NCBI RefSeq assembly: GCF_014654205.1 | Contig: NZ_BNAW01000011.1 | Coordinates: 112,478-176,477 of the forward strand | Source of the DNA: Amycolatopsis bullii | GTDB lineage: Bacteria > Actinomycetota > Actinomycetes > Mycobacteriales > Pseudonocardiaceae | Direction: 5' to 3' | DNA length: 64,000 nt | Shown here: piece after piece, positions 8,878-16,414 of the stretch | How positions within the stretch are numbered: the first letter of the stretch is position 1 | Layout of the letters: every line of letters starts with the position of its first letter | Notes under the pieces: model-generated | Told to the model about the DNA's origin: nothing | Databases searched by the model: none | Seen by the model: only the letters and a program-made list of their open reading frames with translations | Translations under genes and position numbers: made by a program

Positions 8878-9590
8878 TCAGCGGACCAGCCGGAAGAATG
8901 ACCGGACCTCGTCGACGAACAACGCCGGCTGCTCGAACGCCGCGAAGTGCCGCCCTTGCCGGGCTCGTTCCAGTACCGGATGTTCGGGAACCGGCGCTCC
9001 GCCCACCGCCGAGACGGGCGCTGCAGCTCCTTGGGGAAGACCGAACAGCCGGTGGGTACGGTCACCGGCGCGCCGGCCGACCCGGAGATCCATTCGTTGA
9101 CCTGCCGGAGGCTTTCCCAGTACAGCCGGGCGGATGAGGCACCGGTGCCGGGCAGCCAGTAGAGCATCAGGTTGTCGAGCAGCTCATCCCCGGTAATAAC
9201 CCGATGCAGGTCGCCACCGGAGTCGGTCCACGACCAGAACTTCTCGACGATCCAGGCGCAGAGGGCGGCCGGCGAGTCGACCAGCCCGTAGCCGACCGTC
9301 TGCGGCCGGGTCGACTGCTGCGCCGAGTATCCGGAGCCCCATTCGTCCGCCTCCCGCAGTGTCGCGAGCGCCGCCCGCCCGGCACCGGTGAGGTCGTCCA
9401 ACGTGGCCGGATCGGGCGGTGCGAGCGGCGGCATGAGATGGATGCCGGCGACCCGATCGGGTTGCCGTTGACGATGCTCGTGGCGATGCTGGTGCCCCAG
9501 TCGCTGCCCTGGGCGCCGAACCGCCGGTAGCCGAGCCGGGCCATCAGCTCGCACCACGCGTCAGATATCCGCTCGATCCCCCACCCCCGG
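8878..9590 (-). pseudogene. epoxide hydrolase (alpha/beta hydrolase) remnant
   Basis: Three frames must be joined to read one protein: WCELMARLGYRRFGAQGSDWG (nucleophile-elbow region with Asp), then MPPLAPPDPATLDDL to FPNIRYWNEPGKGG, then HFAAFEQPALFVDEVRSFF (the usual C-terminal motif with catalytic His). The N-terminal lid domain is missing and the 5' end stops at the outer repeat copy. It is therefore a truncated, twice frameshifted microsomal-type epoxide hydrolase gene. Confidence 0.72.
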
Positions 9591-9646
9591 CGCAGCTCAA
9601 CAGCCAGCACCCTACCCAAGATCAGCGATCTTGAGCCAAGTCAGGT
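9591..9646. repeat. outer right end of the IS element
   Basis: 56-bp copy of 8451-8506. Its last 12 element bases (9633-9644) are the exact complement of the left terminal repeat. The target duplication begins at 9645. Confidence 0.85.
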
Positions 9647-9663
9647 CTGAACAGCTTCGGCTC
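9645..9663. repeat. right 19-bp target-site duplication
   Basis: Identical to 7322-7340. It marks the far border of the insertion; DNA beyond it would originally have followed the GH27 gene directly. Confidence 0.85.
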
Positions 9664-9755
9664 TCACCTGACCGAGGGACACGACGCCGGTAACGCGCGG
9701 GCGGTAACGGAGCGATAACGAGGTACGGACCGTCCGACCGCAGGAGAACTTTCGC

Positions 9756-9989
9756 GTGGAAACACCGTGCCGAGGCCCCATCGACGTCACCCGGATCAGC
9801 GGGTTCGACACCGGCACCGCCGACCCTGACGACCTCCGCCGCGCCGTTGCGGCGTCTCCCGGCTACACCCGGGCCGCCACCGAACAGCAACCCGCGGTGC
9901 TGGACATCGTGCTGCGGGTGGGCACCACGCCCGTCCCGGAGCCGCGACGACGCCGCGGAGTCGTCGGGAGGCTGCTCCGCCGCTGGTGA
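9756..9989 (+). CDS. small hypothetical protein
   Basis: 77 residues with no recognised domain. The sequence is Arg/Pro/Asp-rich, with an acidic first half and a strongly basic C-terminus (RRRRGVVGRLLRRW). GTG at 9756 is preceded by CAGGAG with 9-nt spacing, and a strong hairpin terminator follows 11 bp after the stop, which supports a real gene. It converges on the first small secreted protein gene. Confidence 0.5.
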   Translation: METPCRGPIDVTRISGFDTGTADPDDLRRAVAASPGYTRAATEQQPAVLDIVLRVGTTPVPEPRRRRGVVGRLLRRW

Positions 9990-10000
9990 CTCCGCGCACG

Positions 10001-10037
10001 AAAAAGCCGCGACCGACGTGTCGGTCGCGGCTTTTTT
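10001..10037. terminator. bidirectional rho-independent terminator
   Basis: A-rich flank, GC-rich perfect stem (AGCCGCGACCGAC pairing with GTCGGTCGCGGCT) and a T6 tract. It serves the small gene on the plus strand and, as AAAAA/TTTTTT-flanked symmetric DNA, can also stop minus-strand transcription. Confidence 0.9.
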
Positions 10038-10251
10038 CTGCGCCGGGTGGGGCCGGCTCACCGGTTCTCCCCCGATGGCCGGGGCCCCACCCGTGCCGGC
10101 GTCGGCGCCGGGTCGCTGCGTGCCCGGAACGGGGAACCGGAGTGTGCAGCTCGCTCCCTGTTCCGCACACGCAGTACGACGTCAGGCGCGGCGCCGTATT
10201 CCGCGCCTCGGCCGGCTTCCGCACACACAACGGGCAGCCGGGCGCGGGGAC

Positions 10252-10602
10252 TCAGTGGCCCTGTTCGGTGCCACCGTCGGCGAGGCCGCCCGAGGCGCAG
10301 TTCTCCGGGTTCTCGCCGCTGGCCTCGTGCTCGCCCGGCGACAGGATCGGGATGCCGATGCCGTTGAGCGAGTTCTGGACCGGCACCTGGACGCCCAGCA
10401 CGTTGATGTTGTCGTCGCACACGCCGAGCACGGCGTTGACGTTGTGCAGCACGTCGGTGTTGTTCAGGTTCAGCAGGCCGAGCTGGCCGGTGTGACCACC
10501 GTTGTGGTCGTGGCCGTCCGGCGTACCGGCGGCCGCGACGCCACCGGCCAGGAAAGCGCCGGCCGCCATGGCAGCCGTGACGAAACCAACCTTCTTCAGC
10601 AT
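10252..10602 (-). CDS. small secreted rodlin/chaplin-like protein, paralogue A
   Basis: 116 residues: signal peptide (1-25, cleavage near AAA), a short His-rich stretch (GHDHNGGH), then the conserved core LHNVNAVLGVCDDNINVLGVQVPVQ and a tail with a second Cys (ENCASGG). Its size, secretion and Asn/Val/Gln-rich core with two Cys recall rodlins and chaplins, surface-coat proteins of aerial hyphae. Similarity is by pattern only. Start ATG 10602 follows GAGGAG. Two close paralogues lie upstream. Confidence 0.7.
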   Translation of the reverse strand: MLKKVGFVTAAMAAGAFLAGGVAAAGTPDGHDHNGGHTGQLGLLNLNNTDVLHNVNAVLGVCDDNINVLGVQVPVQNSLNGIGIPILSPGEHEASGENPENCASGGLADGGTEQGH

Positions 10603-10675
10603 TTGTTCTCCTCGATCAGTCGGTGCATCGGACAGGACGGGCGCGAGGTGTGTGTTTTCCGTCCCGCGTGAGGGG

Positions 10676-10687
10676 AAACGTACTGAT
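10676..10687 (-). promoter_or_regulatory. shared 12-mer upstream of paralogue A
   Basis: ATCAGTACGTTT (minus-strand reading) lies 74 bp upstream of the start codon. The same 12-mer lies 68 bp upstream of paralogue C (11989-12000). A promoter element or regulator site is inferred. Confidence 0.45.
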
Positions 10688-10932
10688 AACGGGGGAACAA
10701 TTCCACTCCGTGCCACCATCGGGTGCGCACCGCAGGCCGCTGACCGGGCAGTGATTGGCCCGATCGGGTCAGCGGGGTTTAACGCGGGCGAACCGTTTCG
10801 CCGGAAACGGGCCACATTCGCACACTCGTTCATGCCACAACCACTCGAAGAATCGCAACGGAAACGAGCCGGAAGCCGTAGGCTCGTTCACACGGAACAC
10901 GTTCCCCTCGACCCCGGGAGCGGGTCTCCGAT

Positions 10933-11003
10933 GGGGAACCGGCGAGGTGTGAACCCCTCAGCCGAGCCCGCAGCCGGGCGACGCACGACCTCGCCGGTTC
11001 CCC
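10933..11003. repeat. 16-bp perfect inverted repeat with 39-nt loop
   Basis: GGGGAACCGGCGAGGT (10933-10948) is exactly complementary to 10988-11003. It lies between paralogues A and B, close to the terminator of B. It could be a long RNA hairpin or a regulatory site. Confidence 0.65.
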
Positions 11004-11042
11004 AGTACCCCGACGGCCGCTCGCCGATTTCTTTTGCGCAGC

Positions 11043-11087
11043 AAAAAGCCGTCGCACGGAAAGGTTTCCGCGCGACGGCTTTTTTTG
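11043..11087 (-). terminator. rho-independent terminator of paralogue B
   Basis: AAAAAGCCGTCGC pairs with GCGACGGCTTTTT; T/A tracts lie on both sides. It starts 9 bp after the stop of paralogue B. Confidence 0.88.
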
Positions 11088-11095
11088 CGGCTTGG

Positions 11096-11446
11096 TCAGT
11101 GCCCCTGGGCCGTCCCGCCGTCCGCGATGCTGCCGCTGGCACAGTTCGACGGCAACGAGCCCTCGGCCTCGCTCGCGCCCGGCGACAGGATCGGGACGTT
11201 GACGCCGTTGGCGTCGTCCTGCACCGGGACCTGCACCCCGAGCACGTTGATGTTGTCGTCGCAGACGCCGCCGACGACGTTCACGTTGTGCAGCGCGTCG
11301 AGGCTCTGCACGTTGGCCAGGCCGAACTGCTCGCTGTGGTCGGCCGGGTGACCCTCGACCGTGACGGTGGTCGCGGAGGCCGCGCCGCCGAACGCGGCCA
11401 ATCCCGCGGCCAGTGCGGTCGCGACGAATCCGAGCTGCTTGATCAC
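11096..11446 (-). CDS. small secreted rodlin/chaplin-like protein, paralogue B
   Basis: 116 residues, GTG start at 11446 behind GAGGAG. Signal peptide (VIKQLGFVATALAAGLAAFGG...), then the same core with GVCDDNINVLGVQVPVQ, PILSPG and SNCASGS. It is more diverged at the N-terminus than A and C, with fewer His. It lies 106 bp downstream of paralogue C and lacks the upstream 12-mer, so it may depend on read-through from C. Confidence 0.7.
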   Translation of the reverse strand: MIKQLGFVATALAAGLAAFGGAASATTVTVEGHPADHSEQFGLANVQSLDALHNVNVVGGVCDDNINVLGVQVPVQDDANGVNVPILSPGASEAEGSLPSNCASGSIADGGTAQGH

Positions 11447-11531
11447 GAGAAAGAACTCCTCAACTGCCGCCCCGGCACGGGGCGGTACTTCACGGCGCGA
11501 ACCGCGGTCCGCGCCAATACGGAAACCATTT

Positions 11532-11551
11532 CTTTCCGCCGGAGCGGAAAG
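11532..11551 (-). terminator. hairpin just after paralogue C
   Basis: CTTTCCGC / GCGGAAAG perfect 8-bp stem with a 4-nt loop, directly after the stop of paralogue C. No clear T tract follows, so it may be a partial terminator or RNA stabiliser between C and B. Confidence 0.5.
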
Positions 11552-11552
11552 T

Positions 11553-11921
11553 TCACTCGCCCTGGCTGGTGCCGCCGTCGGCGAGACCGCTCGAGGCGCA
11601 GTTGGACGGCACCTCGCCTTCGGCCTCGCTGGCACCGGGCGACAGGATCGGCACGCCGATGCCGTTGAGCGACTCCTGGACCGGCACCTGGACACCCAGC
11701 ACGTTGACGTTGTCGTCGCAGAGCCCGAGCGTGGCCTGGACGTTGTGCAGCACGTCGGTGTTGTTCAGGTTCACCAGGCCGACCTGACCGGTGTGGTCGT
11801 AGCCGTAGTGGCCGTGGTGGTGGCCGTGCTCTTCGCCCGGCGTCCCGGCGGCCGCGATCCCGCCGGTGACGAACGCCCCGGCCGCCATGGTGGCCGCGAC
11901 GAAGCCCAATTTCTTCAGCAT
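11553..11921 (-). CDS. small secreted rodlin/chaplin-like protein, paralogue C
   Basis: 122 residues, ATG 11921 with GGAG upstream. Signal peptide (MLKKLGFVAATMAAGAF...), then a His/Gly/Tyr stretch (EEHGHHHGHYGYDH), then the core GLCDDNVNVLGVQVPVQ and SNCASSG. The His cluster right after the predicted cleavage site is the strongest of the three and suggests metal binding (inference). The two Cys are conserved in all three paralogues. Confidence 0.7.
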   Translation of the reverse strand: MLKKLGFVAATMAAGAFVTGGIAAAGTPGEEHGHHHGHYGYDHTGQVGLVNLNNTDVLHNVQATLGLCDDNVNVLGVQVPVQESLNGIGVPILSPGASEAEGEVPSNCASSGLADGGTSQGE

Positions 11922-12329
11922 GGAATCTCCTCGACAAGACAAATTTGCTGGAGCAGCATTCGAGGCAATTGTTACGCCTCGGTGGGAAAAACGTACTGAT
12001 GCGACACGGGGTGTTCCAGCCGATTCACCGATCGTGTGGGGTGTGCGAGCCCCTGACCGGGGTTCGTATAGCTCGAACGGGTGGCTCTCCGCCGGATATC
12101 GCGAGGTTGGCCGACGGCGTGCCGGAACACCCCGCACACCTTATTACGCAACGTGTTATGCCTGGCGGAACACAACGATACGTCACACTTTGGTGTCGCC
12201 TCCGCCCCGCGGATCGCTCTCGGAGCGTGACGAATTCCCGAACTCCATCCTTCGAAAGTGAAGCCACTTCCGCGTTCCTACGCTTTGCCCGATCACCCGG
12301 TACGCGGTGCGGGACGTGAGGAGTCGTTC
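11922..12329. other. 408-bp gap between paralogue C and the exopolysaccharide operon
   Basis: Divergent promoter region. It contains the 12-mer shared with paralogue A (11989-12000). No coding region or strong hairpin was seen; the two gene sets presumably start from it in opposite directions. Confidence 0.55.
11989..12000 (-). promoter_or_regulatory. shared 12-mer upstream of paralogue C
   Basis: ATCAGTACGTTT (minus strand), identical to 10676-10687 and at a similar distance (68 bp) from the start codon. Confidence 0.45.
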
Positions 12330-13166
12330 GTGGTGGATTACGCGGTGCTCGTGGCCTCCGCGGTGCTCTACGCGGTGGGGATCGTCGCGCAGAGCGTCGC
12401 CGCGCGGCGGGCCGGCAACCGGCGGGGCGCCGGACTGGGCCTGCTGGCCCGGCTGGCCGCCGATCGCCTGTACCTGCTGGGTTTCGCCGGTCAGGTGGGC
12501 GGTTTCGCGCTCGCGTTCTTCGCGCGGGCTTCCCTGCCGCTGTACCTGGTCCAGGCCGCGTCGTCGTCGGCCATCGGGCTGGCGACCGCGTTCGGGGTCG
12601 TCGTCCTCGGGTGGCGCATCCGCACCGGGGAAGCGATGACGCTGGTGCTGCTGGCTTCCGGGCTGGTCGTGCTGGCCGGGTCGTCGTCGGCTTCGGTAGC
12701 CACGGACCTCCCGCCCGCCGGCGTCGCCGCGCTGGCGGTCGTGGTTCTGGGGACCGGGCTGGCCATGATCCCCGCGGGCCGGGCGGGGACGTTCCTGCCG
12801 GCCGCGGTCCTGTCCGGGGTCGCGTTCGCCGTCGTGGCGGTGGCCAGCCGGACGCTCGCCCACCTCGATCTCGTTGCCCTGCCAGGAAATCCGCTGACCT
12901 GGCTGATGCTCGCGGCGGCCGTCCTCGGCCAGGCTTCGATGGCGGCCGCCCTGCAGCGCGGGCCCGCGGCGGCGGTCGTGGCCACCGCGGACGCGACCAC
13001 GATCGTGCTGGCGTCGGTCACCGGCATCGCCGTCCTCGGCGACCACGTCGTCGGCGGGCACGGGCCGTGGGTCGCCACCGGCCTCGCCGTGGTCGTGTGC
13101 GGTGTCCTGCTGCTCGGCGTGCAGTCGCGCGCCGGCGCGCCCGCTCTCGCGGGGGAAGCGGCGTGA
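12330..13166 (+). CDS. DMT-superfamily-like integral membrane protein
   Basis: 278 residues, about nine hydrophobic helices and an internal duplication pattern like EamA/NIPA-type transporters. The GTG at 12330 follows GTGAGGAG with 6-nt spacing; GTG 12333 is an alternative. It heads a chain of overlapping genes (its stop overlaps the next start as GTGA), so it probably belongs to polysaccharide export or precursor movement, but the substrate is unknown. Confidence 0.65.
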   Translation: MVDYAVLVASAVLYAVGIVAQSVAARRAGNRRGAGLGLLARLAADRLYLLGFAGQVGGFALAFFARASLPLYLVQAASSSAIGLATAFGVVVLGWRIRTGEAMTLVLLASGLVVLAGSSSASVATDLPPAGVAALAVVVLGTGLAMIPAGRAGTFLPAAVLSGVAFAVVAVASRTLAHLDLVALPGNPLTWLMLAAAVLGQASMAAALQRGPAAAVVATADATTIVLASVTGIAVLGDHVVGGHGPWVATGLAVVVCGVLLLGVQSRAGAPALAGEAA

Positions 13167-14128
13167 CCCCGCGGCCGCTCGCGAGCGTCTCGGTCGACCT
13201 CGACAACCTGTGGGCCTACCTGAAGACCCATGGCGATCCCGGCTGGCGCGACCGCCCCAGTTTCCTGCCGTCCGCGGTCCCGCGGCTGCTGGAGATCCTC
13301 GGCGAACGAGGCCTGACGACGACGGTTTTCGTCGTGGGCGCCGACGTCGTGCGCGAAGACGGCGCCAAGGCGGTCGCCGAGATCGCCGCGGCCGGGCACG
13401 AGGTGGCCAACCACTCCTTCGGCCACGAACCCTGGCTGCACCGCTACTCCCGCGAGCGCCTGGAAGACGAACTGAGCCGGACCGAGGACGCGATCGCCGC
13501 CGCGGGCGCGCCCCGGCCGAGCGGGTTCCGCGGACCCGGCTACAGCGTCACGCGCGACCTGGTCGAGCTCCTGGCCGAGCGCGGCTACGCCTACGACGCC
13601 AGCACGCTGCCGACGTGGATCGGCCCGCTGGCCCGCGCGTACCACAACCGCACCGCGAAGAACACCGACGACGGGGCCGGCGAGCTCTTCGGCGGGGTCT
13701 CGCGGGTGCTGGCGCCGGTGCACGCCTACCGCTGGCAGACGTGCGCGGGCAGCTCGCTGGTCGAGCTCCCGGTGACGACGATGCCGCTGCTGCGCACGCC
13801 GATCCACGGTTCGTACCTGCTGCAGTTGCACGCGATCTCGCCGCGGCTGGCCCGCGCGTACTTCCGGACGGCGTTGCGGCTCTGCCTCGCCCGTGGGGTG
13901 TCGCCGTCGCTGCTGCTGCACCCCACCGACGTCCTCGGCGCCGCCGACGCGCCCGGGATGGAGTTCTTCCCCGGTATGGCGGCGCCGGGTACGCGGAAGG
14001 TGGCCTGGCTCGGCTGGGTGCTTTCCGCGCTGCGCGAGCACTTCGACGTCGTCGGCACCGGGGAGTACGTCAGCCGGACGACCGTGCGGCGCACCCGGCC
14101 GGTGACCAGATTGGACATCGGGAGATGA
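13163..14128 (+). CDS. polysaccharide deacetylase (NodB homology)
   Basis: 321 residues without a signal peptide. The NodB core runs from VSVDLDNLWAY through TTVFVVGAD and the metal-binding HSFGHEPW to FRGPGYS. Such enzymes remove N- or O-acetyl groups from sugars using Asp-His-His-bound metal. The cytosolic location suggests action on a lipid-linked or nucleotide-activated intermediate (inference). It starts with GTG overlapping the previous stop and ends in an ATGA overlap with the next gene. Confidence 0.82.
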   Translation: MTPRPLASVSVDLDNLWAYLKTHGDPGWRDRPSFLPSAVPRLLEILGERGLTTTVFVVGADVVREDGAKAVAEIAAAGHEVANHSFGHEPWLHRYSRERLEDELSRTEDAIAAAGAPRPSGFRGPGYSVTRDLVELLAERGYAYDASTLPTWIGPLARAYHNRTAKNTDDGAGELFGGVSRVLAPVHAYRWQTCAGSSLVELPVTTMPLLRTPIHGSYLLQLHAISPRLARAYFRTALRLCLARGVSPSLLLHPTDVLGAADAPGMEFFPGMAAPGTRKVAWLGWVLSALREHFDVVGTGEYVSRTTVRRTRPVTRLDIGR

Positions 14129-15399
14129 CGACTCGGCTCTTTCGGGGGTCCGGGTGGCGGAGCCCCCGGCTGACAACAGTCGTCCGGCCCTCAGCGCGCG
14201 AAGCCCGGGAGACGACCGCGCTGCGGGTCCTCGCGTACGCGACCGTCGCGTGCGCGCCGGTCGAGGGTTACCTGACCGTCGTGCAGAGCCAGCTCGGCAA
14301 GGTCGCGCCCGCGCTGCTCACCGTCGTCTGGCTCGCCGTGCGGATCCGGCGGCGGCAGCTGCCCCGCCCGACGGCGCTGCACGCCGTCCTCGCGCTCCTC
14401 GCCGTCGTGCTGGCGGCGACGGCGTCCGTGCACGCGGCCGGCGCCTTCACCGCCGAGTACACCGTGCGCTGGCTGCCGTTCCTCGTGGTCACCGCGGTGC
14501 TCGCGGACGTCGCGAGCCGCGAGGCGCCGATCCGCCGGCTGCTGCTCGCCGCGGCCGCGGGCGCCACCGTTGCCGGCGCGGGCGCCCTCTACAGCCTCAT
14601 CGCCGAGGGCGAAGCCCGCGCGAGCGGGCCGCAACCGGACCCGAACGACCTGGCCTACTTCCTCGTCGCCGCCGTTCCCCTGCTCGCGGCGCTGCACCGC
14701 CGCGGCCGGGGGTTCCTCCTGACGGCCGCGGGCATCGTCCTGGTGGCCGGGGCGACGGCGACGTTCTCCCGCGGCGGCGCGCTCGGCCTGGCCGCCGCGG
14801 TCGGCTGGCTGCTGCTGCGGCGGGTGCTGCCGTGGCGGGTGCTCGCCGCCGCGGCCGTGGCGGTCGCCGGACTGGGCCTGGGTGCCGTGCTGTTCGCCGG
14901 ACCGCAGCTGGACCGGGCGCTGCAGGAGAAGAGCTTCATCGCCGCGACCAATGTGGACACCCGGGAGCTGCGCTGGCAGGCGGCGGCCCGGATGCTGACC
15001 GCGCACCCGGTGCTCGGCGTCGGTCCCGGCGGGTTCCGCGAGCACTACGCCGCCGAGTCGCACAACGCCGAGGTCGACGAGCAGACGCCGGTCGCGCACG
15101 ACATGTACCTCGAGGTCGCCGCGGAACTCGGCCTGCCCGGATTCGCGCTGTTCGCCGGGGTGGTCGGCGTGGCCGCGGTGGCGAGCGAGCGGACGGTCCG
15201 GCTGGCCGGTGCCGGGCCGCGGCGGACCGAAGCGGTCGCGATCCAGGCGTCGCTGCTCGCCGTGCTGGTCACCTCGACGTTCCTGTCCGAGCAGTACTAC
15301 CTGCCGTTGTGGTCGCTGGCCGCGCTCGCCGTCGCGACCGAAACCCGGGTTCGAGAAGGAGAGGGGAGCGCCGATGCGGGTGCTGCACGTGATCAGTGA
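14125..15399 (+). CDS. O-antigen ligase / Wzy-type polymerase family membrane protein
   Basis: 424 residues with about ten to twelve hydrophobic segments. The diagnostic features are the ATFSRGGALGL segment and the large outer loop containing GVGPGGFREHY followed by AHDMYLEVAAELG, as in Wzy_C/RfaL proteins. It likely polymerises or attaches the repeat units flipped by the Wzx protein of this operon. The ATG at 14125 overlaps the previous stop, and the 3' end overlaps the next gene by 26 bp. Confidence 0.82.
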   Translation: MTTRLFRGSGWRSPRLTTVVRPSAREARETTALRVLAYATVACAPVEGYLTVVQSQLGKVAPALLTVVWLAVRIRRRQLPRPTALHAVLALLAVVLAATASVHAAGAFTAEYTVRWLPFLVVTAVLADVASREAPIRRLLLAAAAGATVAGAGALYSLIAEGEARASGPQPDPNDLAYFLVAAVPLLAALHRRGRGFLLTAAGIVLVAGATATFSRGGALGLAAAVGWLLLRRVLPWRVLAAAAVAVAGLGLGAVLFAGPQLDRALQEKSFIAATNVDTRELRWQAAARMLTAHPVLGVGPGGFREHYAAESHNAEVDEQTPVAHDMYLEVAAELGLPGFALFAGVVGVAAVASERTVRLAGAGPRRTEAVAIQASLLAVLVTSTFLSEQYYLPLWSLAALAVATETRVREGEGSADAGAARDQ

Positions 15400-16414
15400 G
15401 ATGGGGGCGGGCGGGGCGGAGACGCTCGTGGCCGGCATGGTGACCCGCGGCGAGGAGTACGGCTGGGTGTCCGCCGTCGCCAGCGGCGGTGGCTTCCGCG
15501 CCGACGCGCTGGCCGCGGCCGGCACGCCGACGTACCCCGTGCCGCTCGCCCGCCGCAGCAAGGCGGGCGTGCTGAAGGCGGCCTGGGCCACCCGCCGCGC
15601 GATCGCGCGGTTCCGGCCCGACGTGGTGCTGGCCCACAACGTCGGCGCGAGCCTGGTGGCACGCCTTGCCGGGCGGCGGCCGGTCACTGTCTTCCACGGC
15701 GTCGCCGACGAGGATTACCCCGCCGCGGCCCGGATCCTGCGCCGCACTTCCGCGCAGGTCGTCGCGGTGTCTGCCGCCACCGCCGACCGGCTGATGGCGG
15801 CGGGGCTGGAGCGTCCGGCGGTGATCCCGAACGCGGTGTTCCCGCGGACGCCGGTGTTCGGCCGCGCGGAGATCCGCGCGTCACTGGGTGTCCCGGAGCG
15901 GACGCCGGTCGCGCTGTGCCTGGCCCGGCTCGAACCGCAGAAGCGCCACGACGTGCTGCTGGACGCCTGGGCCGCGGTCGACGGCGACGCCGTGCTGTGG
16001 CTGGCCGGCGACGGCAGCCTGCGTGGCGAGCTCGAGCGCCGCGCGCAGGCGCTGGGCCGCCGGGTCGAGTTCCTCGGGACTCGCACGGACGTCCCGGACC
16101 TGCTCGCCGCGGCCGACGTCACGGTGCTGACCAGCGACTGGGAGGGCCTGCCGCTCGCGGTGCTCGAGTCGATGGCGGCCGGCCGCCCGGTGGTCGCGAC
16201 GGACGTCGGCGGGATCGCCGGGGTGCTGACCGGCGGCGGGATCGTGGTGCCGCCCGCGGATCCGGCCGCGACGGCCGCCGCGCTGAACACGCTGCTGTTC
16301 GACGTGGCCGCGCGGGAAACCGCCGCCCGCGAAGGCATCCGGGTCGTCGAACGCGACTACGACCCGCACGCGCTCATGAAGTCCTACGACGAACTGCTCC
16401 GAGGTGCCCGATGA
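15374..16414 (+). CDS. GT4-family glycosyltransferase (first copy)
   Basis: 346 residues, GT-B fold. The N-terminal HVISEMGAGGAETLV loop binds acceptor. The C-terminal half has LARLEPQKRHDVLLDAW and the E-x7-E region SDWEGLPLAVLESMAAG, typical of retaining GT4 enzymes that use nucleotide-sugars. The start lies within the end of the polymerase gene behind GAGAAGGAGAGG. The sugar donor is unknown. Acts at the cytosolic membrane face in repeat-unit assembly. Confidence 0.85.
   Translation: MRVLHVISEMGAGGAETLVAGMVTRGEEYGWVSAVASGGGFRADALAAAGTPTYPVPLARRSKAGVLKAAWATRRAIARFRPDVVLAHNVGASLVARLAGRRPVTVFHGVADEDYPAAARILRRTSAQVVAVSAATADRLMAAGLERPAVIPNAVFPRTPVFGRAEIRASLGVPERTPVALCLARLEPQKRHDVLLDAWAAVDGDAVLWLAGDGSLRGELERRAQALGRRVEFLGTRTDVPDLLAAADVTVLTSDWEGLPLAVLESMAAGRPVVATDVGGIAGVLTGGGIVVPPADPAATAAALNTLLFDVAARETAAREGIRVVERDYDPHALMKSYDELLRGAR

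Larger units (their letters stand above)
7341..9644. mobile_element. non-autonomous IS1634-family element carrying passenger genes
   Basis: A 2304-bp element bounded by perfect 12-bp terminal inverted repeats CTGACTTGGCTC (7341-7352) and its complement (9633-9644), flanked by 19-bp direct repeats. Inside are a deleted IS1634-type transposase gene on the minus strand, an inner copy of the right end (to 8506), a VOC gene and a broken epoxide hydrolase gene. Founding IS1634 elements are known for long, variable target duplications, which fits the 19 bp seen here. With no working transposase it would have to move in trans. Confidence 0.82.
10603..11042. other. 440-bp gap upstream of paralogue A
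   Basis: Contains no convincing gene. It holds the presumed promoter region of paralogue A, including a 12-mer shared with paralogue C (10676-10687) and a large inverted repeat (10933-11003). Confidence 0.6.

Noticed and set aside
12491..14176. Very long minus-strand frame opposite the DMT-like and deacetylase genes
   Set aside because: Composition is typical of high-GC antisense frames, and both sense genes have clear domains.
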